Shown: positions 33,574-41,866 of the stretch, piece after piece
How the letters are laid out: every line of letters starts with the position of its first letter
How positions within the stretch are numbered: the stretch's first letter is position 1
Assembly (NCBI RefSeq): GCF_000144645.1
Contig: NC_014377.1
Coordinates: 1,240,001-1,304,000, forward strand
DNA from: Thermosediminibacter oceani DSM 16646
GTDB taxonomy: Bacteria > Bacillota > Thermosediminibacteria > Thermosediminibacterales > Thermosediminibacteraceae
Length of the DNA: 64,000 nt
Reading direction: 5' to 3'
The notes under the pieces: model-generated
Seen by the model: the letters and a program-made list of their open reading frames with translations, nothing else
Told to the model about the DNA's origin: nothing
Databases searched by the model: none
Program-made: the position numbers and the translations under genes

Positions 33574-34182
33574 AACAGGTGGCAGTGAACTGAGTAAATT
33601 TTGCGGCTTAGGTCCAGCAGGATTTCCCAGAGGAGCACCCTCCGTCGCCGGCAAGGGCGGTTCCCCTTTAAGCCCCTCTCTGCCATGTTGCCATGAGCAG
33701 GGCTGGATTGCCACTTAGACCGCACTGTAATCCTCAGTTCACTTCCTTGCGGAACAGTCTAGGAGTTTTCCTCACCGAAATCCACCTTCTCCTAGCCTCT
33801 TTTGCAGAAAAGGTTTCAAAGGTATTTAGCTGCATTTAAATGGCCAGTTTAAATGCAGCCTTATGCCTTTTTCCACCCTTTCCGCTCAAGGCAGGCTACA
33901 CTGCACCCAACACGGTTTGTATCGGATGCAGGTTCACCCCCCAAGCCGTAACGGAAGGCCGTGACCTTCCATCACGCACTTGGGTCTCCACGGGAGTAGG
34001 GTCGTGCCTGCATGCCTTTGCAGGTTGCCCCACTCCCTTACTCCCTGCACCAACCCCCGACTGGGCGTCGGCAGCCAGCACAAGGAACTTCATCGATGTG
34101 CCCTTGACGGATTTTTAGCCCCGTCTTCAGAGAAGAGGATTTCGACTAGAATACTGCACCACCTGTTTCTCCGTAAATCGCC
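33574..34182 (-). ncRNA. ole: OLE RNA (ornate, large, extremophilic RNA)
   Basis: About 609 non-coding bases of high GC content between ispA and oapA. The ends pair: AACAGGTGGTGCAGT near 34153-34168 with ACTGCCACCTGTT near 33574-33586, giving the closing P1 stem. Internal helices are obvious, for example a 12-pair hairpin GCTGCATTTAAA/TTTAAATGCAGC (33829-33840 with 33848-33859) and GC-rich arms around 33610-33720 and 33930-34060. Length, closing stem, neighbour oapA and the ispA/tlyA gene context all match the known OLE class. The RNA acts with OapA (and elsewhere-encoded OapB, OapC) as a membrane ribonucleoprotein tied to stress and Mg2+ homeostasis. The 5' end is predicted from the promoter. 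Confidence 0.95.
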
Positions 34183-34188
34183 AAACCT

Positions 34189-34217
34189 ATTATAACAAAA
34201 ACCATCCACGCGTTCAA
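34189..34217 (-). promoter_or_regulatory. Sigma-A promoter of the OLE RNA
   Basis: On the minus strand TTGAAC (34217-34212), a 17-base spacer and a perfect TATAAT (34194-34189) lie just upstream of the OLE P1 stem, predicting a start near 34182. The RNA therefore has its own strong promoter between ispA and itself. Confidence 0.88.
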
Positions 34218-34262
34218 ACGTCGAGCGGTTTACTATAGTCATTCTAAAGGATGATTTAAATA

Positions 34263-35153
34263 TCAATACTGTCGTTCAACGAGAAAATCGACCAATTGCA
34301 CGAAAAATTCACCGTTTTTAAATTCAAGTATTATTTCTTTGGCTTCTTCCGAAAGATCCTTAATAAGCTTTACGGAATTCTCATACCCGTATACGCTCGG
34401 GAAAGTACTCTTTTTGTTTCTAACGTCGCTTCCTACCGGCTTTCCGAGCTTTTTTTCGTCGCCACAGATATCTAAGAGGTCGTCGACTATCTGAAAAATA
34501 AGACCGATCTTCTCTCCGAATATATCTAATTTATTAAGATCCGATGCGGGGGCTTCCGCCAGTCTCGCTCCTGCCCAGAGAGATGCTTGAATCAGACAGC
34601 CGGTCTTATGGTAATCCATATAAAACAAGGTTTTTTCATCTATCGATACGCCCTGCGACAGAATATCGACGGTTTGGCCTCCAATCATCCCCAGACTCCC
34701 CGACGCCCGAGATATCCTGCCTATGACGTCAATTACAGCCTGCATGGATATGCCCTCGATTTGTGCATTCTTAACTATCGTATTGAAGGCAAGGGTAAGC
34801 AGGGCATCTCCGGCTAAAAGCGCAATGGCGTCCCCGAAGACCTTATGGCATGTGGGCTTTCCCCTTCTAAAATCATCATTATCCATTATGGGTAGGTCGT
34901 CATGAATGAGCGAATAAGTATGGATCATTTCTATTCCGCAGGCTGTGGGTATTACCTTTTCCCCCTGCAATCCGAAAAGTTCTGCGGCTTTCATCGTCAG
35001 CACCGGTCTGATTCGCTTGCCTCCGTTGAAAGTGCTGTAACGCATGGCTTCGTGAATTTTCTGCGGATACTCGTTGCTTTTCGGTATGTAAAAGTCAAGA
35101 GCTTTTTCAATTATTTTGCCGGCTTCCTTCAGTTCGATTTCAAAATTCTTCAA
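34263..35153 (-). CDS. ispA: Polyprenyl (farnesyl) diphosphate synthase
   Basis: About 296 residues. TTG at 35153 (LKNFEIELKEAGK) is the likely start, since GGAGGGT at about 35165 overlaps the nominal GTG. First aspartate-rich motif LIHDDLPIMDNDDFRRGKPT (about residue 82), second QIVDDLLDICGD (about residue 222), and GGKRIRPVL near residue 45. The enzyme makes farnesyl or geranylgeranyl diphosphate for undecaprenyl phosphate and quinones. It directly follows xseB in the nusB-xseA-xseB-ispA operon and is the last gene before the OLE RNA. dxs, which often follows ispA, is not at this place. Confidence 0.94.
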   Translation of the reverse strand: MKNFEIELKEAGKIIEKALDFYIPKSNEYPQKIHEAMRYSTFNGGKRIRPVLTMKAAELFGLQGEKVIPTACGIEMIHTYSLIHDDLPIMDNDDFRRGKPTCHKVFGDAIALLAGDALLTLAFNTIVKNAQIEGISMQAVIDVIGRISRASGSLGMIGGQTVDILSQGVSIDEKTLFYMDYHKTGCLIQASLWAGARLAEAPASDLNKLDIFGEKIGLIFQIVDDLLDICGDEKKLGKPVGSDVRNKKSTFPSVYGYENSVKLIKDLSEEAKEIILEFKNGEFFVQLVDFLVERQY

Positions 35154-35155
35154 CT

Positions 35156-35386
35156 TCAGATACACCCTCCGTTAAAATCTTTAAAATCAATCTCTCCGTT
35201 CAAATCCTTGATCAAAACCTGAACTCGTCCCTCTGCTTCATCCAATATCTTTGTGCATATCTTTGTAAGCCTTATTCCTTCCTCAAAGAGGCTCAGCGAT
35301 TCCTCCAGCGATAAATTACCTTTTTCAAGCTTTTCGATAATCTCCTCAAGCCGTGCGATTGCATCTTCATATTTATACTCTGCCAT
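35156..35386 (-). CDS. xseB: Exodeoxyribonuclease VII small subunit
   Basis: 76 residues with the family core YEDAIARLEEIIEKLEKGNL and SLEESLSLFEEGIRLTK (residues 4-42), two helices that form the antiparallel hairpin wrapping XseA. The gene overlaps xseA by 14 bases and ends two bases before the likely ispA start. With XseA it degrades single-stranded DNA to oligonucleotides. Confidence 0.95.
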   Translation of the reverse strand: MAEYKYEDAIARLEEIIEKLEKGNLSLEESLSLFEEGIRLTKICTKILDEAEGRVQVLIKDLNGEIDFKDFNGGCI

Positions 35387-36605
35387 TTTCGCGCACCACC
35401 TTCTTTCCCTTGCTTCTGACCTCGCACAAGAGGTAACCGTTGGAAAGAATAACCTTTACTTCTTCGCCCGAAGATACTTCCTCCACCCTTTTCACGATCC
35501 TTAGATCGTCAATGGTCTGGCATATACTGTAACCCCTGTCCAGCACGGAAAGCGGGCTTAAAACATCAAGCCTCCCCATTAGACTCTTTAGAGCGGACTT
35601 TTTGACAGTTATTTGGTTCATAGTTTCTCTCAAAAGCCTTCTAGTCAGGACATCCAGTTGTATTCTGTTATTGTCTACTTCCGACCTCAGTTTTCTGAAG
35701 ACTACCGACCTTCTTATGTATTCTATTCCCTGCTTCCTGGTATTTAAAAAGGCGCACATAGCAGCAATTATCCTTTTTTTCCTCTGATCTATATCGGCGA
35801 GCAGCTGGTTTTTTTCGGGCACCACCATTTCCCCGGCTGCAGAAGGCGTTGGAGCCCTTTTATCAGCCACAAAATCGGCTATTGTATAATCGGTCTCGTG
35901 CCCTACTGCCGATATTATTGGGATTCTGGAACTGTATATCGCCCGGGCCACCTTTTCTTCATTAAAAGTCCAGAGCTCCTCTATGGAACCTCCTCCCCTA
36001 GCCACAATTATAACATCCAGTTTCCCTATCCTGTTTAGGTCTTTTATTGCCTCGCATATTTCGTCAGCAGCCTGTTTGCCCTGCACCGAAACAGGAGCTA
36101 TAAGGATGTTGACATTGGGAAACCTTCTCCTGATGACGGTAAGCAAATCCTTAATAGCTGCACCGTTTATCGAAGTAATAATCCCTATATTTTTCGGCAG
36201 AAATGGTATGGCTTTTTTTCTATTAGCATCGAATAATCCTTCTTTTTGTAGTTTTGCTTTTAATTTCTCATACGCCAGGTAAAGCGCACCGATACCGTCG
36301 GGTTCCATATCGTCCACATACAATTGATATTCCCCGTTTTTTTCGTATACTGTTACGTATCCAAAGGCCACAACCCTCATTCCGTTTTCCGGCATGAAAG
36401 GTAGTAATACGCTCTTGTTTTTAAACATTACGCACCGGATTTGAGCTTTCTCATCCTTAAGGACAAAGTAAATGTGCCCCGAAAGATGGTATTTAAAATT
36501 TGAAATCTCACCTCTGACGTACACCTGGCGCAAGATTTCGTTGGAATCGAACAAGTATTTAATTATACCCGTCAGCTCACTGACCGTCAATACAGGCGCA
36601 GCCAT
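35373..36605 (-). CDS. xseA: Exodeoxyribonuclease VII large subunit
   Basis: 410 residues. N-terminal OB domain (VRGEISNFKYHLSGHIYFVL, residues 25-44), catalytic core with IGIITSINGAAIKDLLTVIR (about residue 141), VIIVARGGGSIEELWTFNEE (about residue 202) and ISAVGHETDYTIADFVADKRA (about residue 230, given here as SAVGHETDYTIADFV), then a coiled-coil region and a short C-terminal segment DRGYSIC. Length is normal. It sits between nusB and xseB in the standard order. Confidence 0.96.
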   Translation of the reverse strand: MAAPVLTVSELTGIIKYLFDSNEILRQVYVRGEISNFKYHLSGHIYFVLKDEKAQIRCVMFKNKSVLLPFMPENGMRVVAFGYVTVYEKNGEYQLYVDDMEPDGIGALYLAYEKLKAKLQKEGLFDANRKKAIPFLPKNIGIITSINGAAIKDLLTVIRRRFPNVNILIAPVSVQGKQAADEICEAIKDLNRIGKLDVIIVARGGGSIEELWTFNEEKVARAIYSSRIPIISAVGHETDYTIADFVADKRAPTPSAAGEMVVPEKNQLLADIDQRKKRIIAAMCAFLNTRKQGIEYIRRSVVFRKLRSEVDNNRIQLDVLTRRLLRETMNQITVKKSALKSLMGRLDVLSPLSVLDRGYSICQTIDDLRIVKRVEEVSSGEEVKVILSNGYLLCEVRSKGKKVVRENGRV

Positions 36606-36622
36606 AAGATTTCCTCCAGGCT

Positions 36623-37045
36623 TTATATTGAAAAACGATGCCGGAGCTTTTCTCTATCCCTGGCAATGGCTCCCAGAACCCCGTTTACAAACTTCGGAGA
36701 CTTCTCATCACCGTATTTCTTTGCTATTTCTACTGCCTCATTAATAGATACGCTTAAAGGAATATCATCGCTGAAAAATATTTCATAGATTGCGAGTCTC
36801 ATGATATTCCTATCTGCTATATTCAGGCGCTCCAACTCCCAGTCAACACAGTATTCGTCTATAATTTCATCAATGCACTCCTTTTTCTCCAACACCCCAT
36901 TGACTTCTTTGAGCATAAATTCTCTAATATCCTCGTTTAAAGGCTTGTTTACCGTTATTTTCATAGCTTCATCTATAGTGTTGCCACCTGCATCGATGGC
37001 AAATAATATTTTGAAACACCATTCTCTTGCAAGTTTCCTGCTCAA
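36623..37045 (-). CDS. nusB: Transcription antitermination factor NusB
   Basis: About 140 residues from a TTG start at 37045 (LSRKLAREWCFKILFAID), with AAGGGGTG six bases upstream; the open frame reaches 37129 but overlaps the preceding gene. All-helical NusB signature: REWCFKILFAID, the middle WELERLNIADRNIMRLAIYE and the C-terminal INEAVEIAKKYGDEKSPKFV followed by NGVLGAIAR. NusB with NusE (S10) binds boxA in rRNA transcripts. The place between the asp23-amaP genes and xseA is typical of Clostridia. Confidence 0.94.
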   Translation of the reverse strand: MSRKLAREWCFKILFAIDAGGNTIDEAMKITVNKPLNEDIREFMLKEVNGVLEKKECIDEIIDEYCVDWELERLNIADRNIMRLAIYEIFFSDDIPLSVSINEAVEIAKKYGDEKSPKFVNGVLGAIARDREKLRHRFSI

Positions 37046-37058
37046 TTGCAGCACCCCT

Positions 37059-37274
37059 TTACTTACCCGGTGGTAAAATTTTATCAAGAATATCCCGCAG
37101 GCTTTCCCCTTTATCGAGATGCTTACCAATATAATAACCTATAAAAACGCAAGAAATAAGAAAGATGGCTTTTATAAAACCGAAAACTAATATTAAAACA
37201 CCCGCTAGAAACCCCAAAATCGCACCTAAAATCTTCCCCCGGTGTTGTTGCCATAGATCCCAAAGAACGTCCAT
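37059..37274 (-). CDS. DUF2273 small membrane protein
   Basis: About 71 residues from ATG 37274 with GAGGAG seven bases upstream. A soluble start (MDVLWDLWQQHRGKILG) is followed by two membrane helices (AILGFLAGVLILVFGFIKAI, IFLISCVFIGYYIG) and a short charged tail. DUF2273 proteins co-occur with amaP and asp23 in the alkaline-shock/envelope-stress module. The function is unknown beyond that association. The in-frame ATG at 37289 overlaps the amaP stop. Confidence 0.82.
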   Translation of the reverse strand: MDVLWDLWQQHRGKILGAILGFLAGVLILVFGFIKAIFLISCVFIGYYIGKHLDKGESLRDILDKILPPGK

Positions 37275-37285
37275 ACTCCCACTCC

Positions 37286-37819
37286 TCATTTTACTTTTTG
37301 CTTGTACTGGCCGGCAATATTTTCTACGTTTATAGATACGTCTTTTATGGTGATGCCCGCCATGGACTCCACGTAGTCTTTTACTGCTTTCTGCAGTTCT
37401 GCAGTCAATTCGGGGATTTTTACATCGGGCACGACAACTATCTTGAGCACTACGGATAATGAGTCTCCCTTCTGTCTTATCTTTACCTTAACATCCTTTA
37501 TTTTTTCTTTATCCCTGGTCACCTTAAGTATTAAATTTTCAACTGCGTTAAAAGAAATATTTACATTTCCCAGTTCTCCGCTGCTAATGAGAGCCTCCTC
37601 AGCTTTCCGATTCCTTAACCCGGAAAGCAAAAACCCGAGGCTCAATATGAAAAAAATACCGCCTACCATACCGATTTCCCAGCGGCCGTAAAAATACTGG
37701 AGTCTTGTCCACAAAAGATCCAAAGAAAAAGCCTTTACAGAAAATAATATAACCACTGCGGAAATGACGGCGGTAATTAAAGAAATAAGAGCTATAATAA
37801 CTCTATCGTAGAGCTTCAT
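37286..37819 (-). CDS. amaP: Alkaline shock response membrane anchor AmaP
   Basis: 177 residues: two N-terminal membrane helices (VIIALISLITAVISAVVILF and GMVGGIFFILSLGFLLSGL) followed by a cytoplasmic domain (about residues 80-170) with Asp23-like strands, VNISFNAVENLILKVTRDKE and GDSLSVVLKIVVVPDVKIPE. AmaP anchors Asp23 at the membrane in Staphylococcus. Here it lies directly between asp23 and DUF2273, keeping the module. Confidence 0.88.
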   Translation of the reverse strand: MKLYDRVIIALISLITAVISAVVILFSVKAFSLDLLWTRLQYFYGRWEIGMVGGIFFILSLGFLLSGLRNRKAEEALISSGELGNVNISFNAVENLILKVTRDKEKIKDVKVKIRQKGDSLSVVLKIVVVPDVKIPELTAELQKAVKDYVESMAGITIKDVSINVENIAGQYKQKVK

Positions 37820-37871
37820 CGGAATTCCCCTTTCAAATGGAAATTAACCCCCTAATAAAGATAGGGGGCTT

Positions 37872-38249
37872 TTATTTTGCTTTGGAATCTTCTTCTTTCC
37901 CGGGTTGACCGAAATTTACTCCCTGAACGTGTATGTTAACTTCAACCACCGAAAGTCCGGTCATATTTTCTATAGCTTTCTTTACGTTTTCCTGGACTTT
38001 CCAAGCTACTTCCGGAATTCGCACTCCGTAGTTAACTATTATGTAAAGATCGACCGCTACCTCTTTTTCTCCCACCTGGACTTTTACGCCTTTTGATAAA
38101 TTTTTCCGCCCGAGCATTTCGGCTATACCGCCCGCTATGCCGCCGCTCATACCCGCTACCCCTTCAATTTCTGTAGCAGCAAGGCCGGCTATTATGCTTA
38201 CAACTTCATCGGCTATCCTTATGGACCCTTTTCCGCTGTTTGTTTCCAT
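37872..38249 (-). CDS. Asp23/Gls24 family envelope stress protein
   Basis: About 125 residues from ATG 38249 (METNSGKGSIRIADE), with GGAGGG ten bases upstream. The Asp23 core reads VVSIIAGLAATEIEGVAGMS (residues 17-36) and VAVDLYIIVNYGVRIPEVAW (about 63-82), then VQENVKKAIENMTGLSVVEV. It forms a membrane-associated network with AmaP. A sigma-A type promoter lies directly upstream, making it the first gene of an operon that probably runs through nusB to ispA. A glycine-rich insert (GGIAGGIAEMLGRKN) is usual in clostridial members. Confidence 0.9.
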   Translation of the reverse strand: METNSGKGSIRIADEVVSIIAGLAATEIEGVAGMSGGIAGGIAEMLGRKNLSKGVKVQVGEKEVAVDLYIIVNYGVRIPEVAWKVQENVKKAIENMTGLSVVEVNIHVQGVNFGQPGKEEDSKAK

Positions 38250-38308
38250 GTTTATGACACCCTCCAAATTCTATAGCTTTATTGAAATCTAGGCAAAAGG
38301 CCGATTAA

Positions 38309-38337
38309 ATTATAACAAAAATCAGAAGAAAATACAA
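38309..38337 (-). promoter_or_regulatory. Sigma-A type promoter of the asp23-nusB-ispA operon
   Basis: TTGTAT (38337-38332), a 17-base spacer and TATAAT (38314-38309) on the minus strand lie 60 bases upstream of asp23, in the gap after spoIIIAH. Confidence 0.75.
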
Positions 38338-38346
38338 TTGCACCCA

Positions 38347-38889
38347 TTATTTTCTTTCGACAATCGTTATCTTATCCATGGGATAGCCGGTGGCCCTTGT
38401 TACCACATCGGTTATTTGTGCCACTTCTTTTTGCGAGAGGCCATCAGATCTCACTATGACGTTCACCGAATCTCCTGAAATGATTATAATCGCATCCTCG
38501 AAGCCCTTGGCTTTAATAAGATTTTCGACCATCATTTCCTTTTCAACTTTTTCTGCCAGGGCTATGAGATCCTTTTGTGCCTTTTCTTTTGACTCCTGGC
38601 TTGCATTTGGATTATTTATAATTTCTCTCAGATAGTCGGCTTCCTGGCTTCTTAGGCGATCTCTCTCCAGGCGGTAGTCTATAAAAAAGTCTTTCTCGCC
38701 CGCATTTTTGGCACTAGCATTATCCCCTTCCGATGTTTTCAAAGCAGCTACATCCTCAGCTTCGGGTGTGCCCGAGTTCTTGTAGATGACCTTAGGATAG
38801 TTTCCGATCAGCATGAGGTATATTGAAAATACCAGCAAGCCTAAAAACATTATTATCAATACCGTCTTCCTCTTAAACATGAACATCAA
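38347..38889 (-). CDS. spoIIIAH: SpoIIIAH
   Basis: 180 residues: one N-terminal membrane helix (TVLIIMFLGLLVFSIYLMLI), a variable Glu/Lys-rich linker, a helical stretch (LRSQEADYLREIINNPNASQ) and a ring-building C-terminal domain (residues 100-180; GFEDAIIIISGDSVNVIVRS, ITDVVTRATGYPMDKITIVE). SpoIIIAH is made in the mother cell and pairs with forespore SpoIIQ across the intermembrane space. It is the last gene of the spoIIIA operon. The protein is somewhat shorter than in B. subtilis (218 residues), in the linker. Confidence 0.93.
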   Translation of the reverse strand: MMFMFKRKTVLIIMFLGLLVFSIYLMLIGNYPKVIYKNSGTPEAEDVAALKTSEGDNASAKNAGEKDFFIDYRLERDRLRSQEADYLREIINNPNASQESKEKAQKDLIALAEKVEKEMMVENLIKAKGFEDAIIIISGDSVNVIVRSDGLSQKEVAQITDVVTRATGYPMDKITIVERK

Positions 38890-38901
38890 CTTAATCCCTC
38901 C

Positions 38902-39498
38902 TCAGTTTTTTGAATAAGGTAATACCTTAATCTTATAAACAGGAACACCAAGCAAAGTGGAAGTCGCTTGTGTTATTCTTTCGACAGTCTCGGAAGACTC
39001 ACCTCCGTCAGCAACTATTAAAACCCCTTTTATTGCGGGCATCATCTTTTTCACGAGCAGAGGTTCGTCCTCCCCCCCTTTATTGAGCAGAACCACCTGT
39101 TTGTTTACCTGAACTTCGGTTATCGTCCTGGTACCGCCTTCACTGTCGTTTTCTTCGGTAACCCTTTTATTGTCAACAGTATTAAAAGCCGGTTCTACCT
39201 GATTTTCAGTCTCTAGGGTAAGCATTACTTTGACCCTGCCTACCCCTTCCACCTGTGCCAGTATCTGCTCGAGTTTTTTTTCAATGTCTTGCTGAATAAA
39301 CGGTTGATCGGTGGGAATTTTAATATCTGTTGTGCTGCCGTCTACGCTTTTGTGGGAGTAATCTCCCTGTATGGAAATCTTGCCTAAAGTGAGCAGAAAA
39401 AATCCCACCAGACCTAAAATTATGAGTGTAGATATTGATTTATTTTTGTTTTTTTTAAAAAGATCTAAAAGATTTTTTAGTTTAATTTCCCCTTCCAT
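38902..39498 (-). CDS. spoIIIAG: SpoIIIAG
   Basis: 198 residues. Membrane helix ISTLIILGLVGFFLLTLG (about residues 21-38), then a periplasm-facing domain with a ring-building motif region (EKKLEQILAQVEGVGRVKVM, LVKKMMPAIKGVLIVADGGE, VERITQATSTLLGVPVYKIK). SpoIIIAG forms a large ring of the forespore feeding channel. The start overlaps spoIIIAF by 22 bases and the end is 13 bases from spoIIIAH. Confidence 0.93.
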   Translation of the reverse strand: MEGEIKLKNLLDLFKKNKNKSISTLIILGLVGFFLLTLGKISIQGDYSHKSVDGSTTDIKIPTDQPFIQQDIEKKLEQILAQVEGVGRVKVMLTLETENQVEPAFNTVDNKRVTEENDSEGGTRTITEVQVNKQVVLLNKGGEDEPLLVKKMMPAIKGVLIVADGGESSETVERITQATSTLLGVPVYKIKVLPYSKN

Positions 39499-40088
39499 GG
39501 ATCCCCCTCCAGTTCCAGGTGAATGTTGGCCTCAGGAATTTCGTAAAATTTGCTCAAGTAGTCCTTTAGTTCGGCGATCTCTTTTTCCAGAGCGTATTTT
39601 GATTTACTCTGCGCTGGTTGATTTAGTTTTACGGAAACTTTTTCTATACCTTTCTGTACCTGTCTACCATCGGCTTCTTGAAGTATCAGGCGAATTTGTT
39701 CTATCTTTCCGTTCTGATCTATTTTTATGTCAGTTTTCGCTACTTCAAAAAGTGTATTATTTTCTACTTGCTGAGCGATTAAAGTCTCCAATTCTTTCTT
39801 GTACCGATCAAGCGCAATTTCAATATTTCTTTTTTTAAATTCTTCGGTTTTCATCATCAGCTGATCCTGATCGAGATAATTTTTAATCTCCAGCTGCGTC
39901 CTGGTAAAAGCTATATCTCCTTTCAATAATACGATAACCGGATTTAGTATTGTAATCATTACGACAAGTCCCAGTACAACCCTCACATATTTTTGAAGAT
40001 TGCTGCTCGGCAAAAGAAAATCCACGAATACCGTAAACATCACAACCATAATTATCTGTCTAATCCACATGCTCAAATTCTCAAGCAC
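39477..40088 (-). CDS. spoIIIAF: SpoIIIAF
   Basis: 203 residues. Two N-terminal membrane helices (IIMVVMFTVFVDFLLPS, YVRVVLGLVVMITILNPVIV) are followed by a soluble ring-forming domain (about residues 70-200) ending YEIPEANIHLELE. Part of the mother-cell ring complex with SpoIIIAG and SpoIIIAH. It lies four bases after spoIIIAE and overlaps spoIIIAG. Confidence 0.92.
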   Translation of the reverse strand: MLENLSMWIRQIIMVVMFTVFVDFLLPSSNLQKYVRVVLGLVVMITILNPVIVLLKGDIAFTRTQLEIKNYLDQDQLMMKTEEFKKRNIEIALDRYKKELETLIAQQVENNTLFEVAKTDIKIDQNGKIEQIRLILQEADGRQVQKGIEKVSVKLNQPAQSKSKYALEKEIAELKDYLSKFYEIPEANIHLELEGDPWKGKLN

Positions 40089-40092
40089 GGCA

Positions 40093-41250
40093 TCACCTCA
40101 ATATTACGGCCAGATTACCCGAGGCCAGTATTATCGTTATTGCAATAAAAAACATCATCGCCACCGAAGCAACCGAAATGAACACCATCGTTAGCGAATT
40201 TCCTATGTCGTTTAGGCACTTTACTATGGAATCCTCTCCAACCGGCTGTATGATCGCTGCACTTAGGCGGTATATGAAAATCATTGAAAGTATTTTTATC
40301 ACCGGAAAGAGAGTTATGATAAATATGAACAGCAGTCCTATAAGGCCTACGGTATTTTTTAGGATCAAGGAATAGCCTACCACCGCATCCAGAGCATCGG
40401 AAAAAATTCCTCCGACTATTGGAACAAAATTTTTCGAAGCAAATTTTGCAGTTCTGATTGATATTCCGTCAACCGTAGCAGCTGCAGCCCCCTGAACTAC
40501 CATTATGCCTAGAAATACGCTTAAAAAAAGTCCGAGTAAAAATACGCATACCTGTCTTAACAGTTGGGCAAGATGAGACACGTGAAAGCTGTCCGATATA
40601 TTATTGACCAGGCTCAAAACCGAGATGAAAAAGATCACCGGCAGGATGATATCTTTGATCCACGTGCTTGCAGCGGTTATGCCAATAAAGATAAGCGGAT
40701 TGAAGACATTAACTGAAGTAATTCCTCCTACGGCGGCCAGCAGGGTAAATACCGTAGGCATTAAGGCATGCACAAAAGATACCATGTTGGAAATAGCGTC
40801 TCGCCCTGTATTTATTGCGATTATAAAGCTTTGCACTGCAATTACGACCAAAACAAGGTAAATCGCGCTGTAAGCCATCCTTCCGATATTGTCCTTTTCA
40901 AAACCGTTATTAAGGTTTTTGAGTACCGCACAAATCACAGAGAGAGCAACCAGTTTTGCCAGCAGGTGGTAATTAGCGGTGATTTCGCGAAAGACATATT
41001 TGATAATTCCATTTACTAAACCTCTAAGATCGTATCTTTGGTTCCCCCTCAGGGTATTTATAAGGTCTTTTAAATCATAGGAAGGGACATAGTCACCGTA
41101 TTCGCGGTTCAATTCTCTCAAAAAACTATCTAGTTCTTGGGTATCCAGGTTTTCCAGCTGCTTTTCCACGTCGTCTGCAGCCAAAGCCACCGGCGAAATT
41201 ATTATCAAAAATATCAAAAGGCTGAACAATACTTTTTTCAAAACTATCAC
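40093..41250 (-). CDS. spoIIIAE: SpoIIIAE
   Basis: 385 residues. A signal-like N-terminus (VLFSLLIFLIIISPVALAAD) is followed by a short extracytoplasmic region and seven or more membrane helices (LLAKLVALSVICAVLKNLNN, IGFIGITAASTWIKDIILPV-type segments, LIGLLFIFIITLFPVIKIL). It is the multispanning channel-like member of the spoIIIA complex, conserved in all endospore formers. Spacing to both neighbours is under five bases. Confidence 0.93.
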   Translation of the reverse strand: MIVLKKVLFSLLIFLIIISPVALAADDVEKQLENLDTQELDSFLRELNREYGDYVPSYDLKDLINTLRGNQRYDLRGLVNGIIKYVFREITANYHLLAKLVALSVICAVLKNLNNGFEKDNIGRMAYSAIYLVLVVIAVQSFIIAINTGRDAISNMVSFVHALMPTVFTLLAAVGGITSVNVFNPLIFIGITAASTWIKDIILPVIFFISVLSLVNNISDSFHVSHLAQLLRQVCVFLLGLFLSVFLGIMVVQGAAAATVDGISIRTAKFASKNFVPIVGGIFSDALDAVVGYSLILKNTVGLIGLLFIFIITLFPVIKILSMIFIYRLSAAIIQPVGEDSIVKCLNDIGNSLTMVFISVASVAMMFFIAITIILASGNLAVILR

Positions 41251-41253
41251 CTT

Positions 41254-41640
41254 TTAAGGAAGAATTTTCAGTAAAAGGTCTAAAACCGCCATAAGAATCG
41301 GTACCGAAAGTAACATGATTATAATTTTTGCCGCAAATTCAATTTTAGATGCTATGGAGGAAGAACCGGAGTCCCTGCATATCTGCGCTCCGAATTCGGC
41401 TATATAAGCTATGCCTATTATCTTGAGTATCGTATTCAGGTAAATAAAGTCTATGTTGGCCCTTCTTGCCATATCCTGAAGCACGTTCAACGCAGACGCT
41501 ACTTTATTTAACATTAAAAGGAATACAATCGCCCCGACCACTATGCTAATTTGCAAGGCAATTTCGGGCCGGTCTTCTTTTAGCAAAACCACCATTATAG
41601 CTGCTACAAGACTGATACCTACGATTTGGATTATCTCCAT
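41254..41640 (-). CDS. spoIIIAD: SpoIIIAD
   Basis: 128 residues with four hydrophobic segments (IIQIVGISLVAAIMVVLL, IALQISIVVGAIVFLLML, the ILKIIGIAYIAEFGAQICRD region, IIMLLSVPILMAVLDLLLKI). SpoIIIAD and SpoIIIAC are related small membrane proteins; this one carries the extra N-terminal helices. It lies between spoIIIAC and spoIIIAE with short gaps. Confidence 0.92.
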   Translation of the reverse strand: MEIIQIVGISLVAAIMVVLLKEDRPEIALQISIVVGAIVFLLMLNKVASALNVLQDMARRANIDFIYLNTILKIIGIAYIAEFGAQICRDSGSSSIASKIEFAAKIIIMLLSVPILMAVLDLLLKILP

Positions 41641-41651
41641 GCCTACACCCC

Positions 41652-41849
41652 TTAGTAAAGCTGGAACATTGACTTTACGTTGGCAAAAAGCTGGCTGATG
41701 AGCTGAATAACCATCATGAGGACGATAACTACCCCTACCAACGTAGTCATCTGAGCCTGTTCCTTTCTTCCTGCCTCGTCCAGCACCTTGCTCAGGATCG
41801 ATATGACAATTCCTATGCCGGCGATTTTAAACAGAACATCCACATTCAT
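41652..41849 (-). CDS. spoIIIAC: SpoIIIAC
   Basis: 65 residues from ATG 41849 (MNVDVLFKIAGIGIVISIL) with GAGAGGTG six bases upstream; the open frame begins earlier but overlaps spoIIIAB without need. Two membrane helices with the conserved DEAGRKEQAQM turn between them. The size is that of B. subtilis SpoIIIAC. Confidence 0.93.
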   Translation of the reverse strand: MNVDVLFKIAGIGIVISILSKVLDEAGRKEQAQMTTLVGVVIVLMMVIQLISQLFANVKSMFQLY

Positions 41850-41866
41850 TGGTAACACCTCTCGAT

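Noticed and set aside
33029-34195. Several open frames across the OLE region on both strands (for example 33840-34118 plus and 33896-34093 minus)
   Set aside because: They have no ribosome binding sites or family features, and their composition is explained by the structured RNA and by the antisense of oapA.
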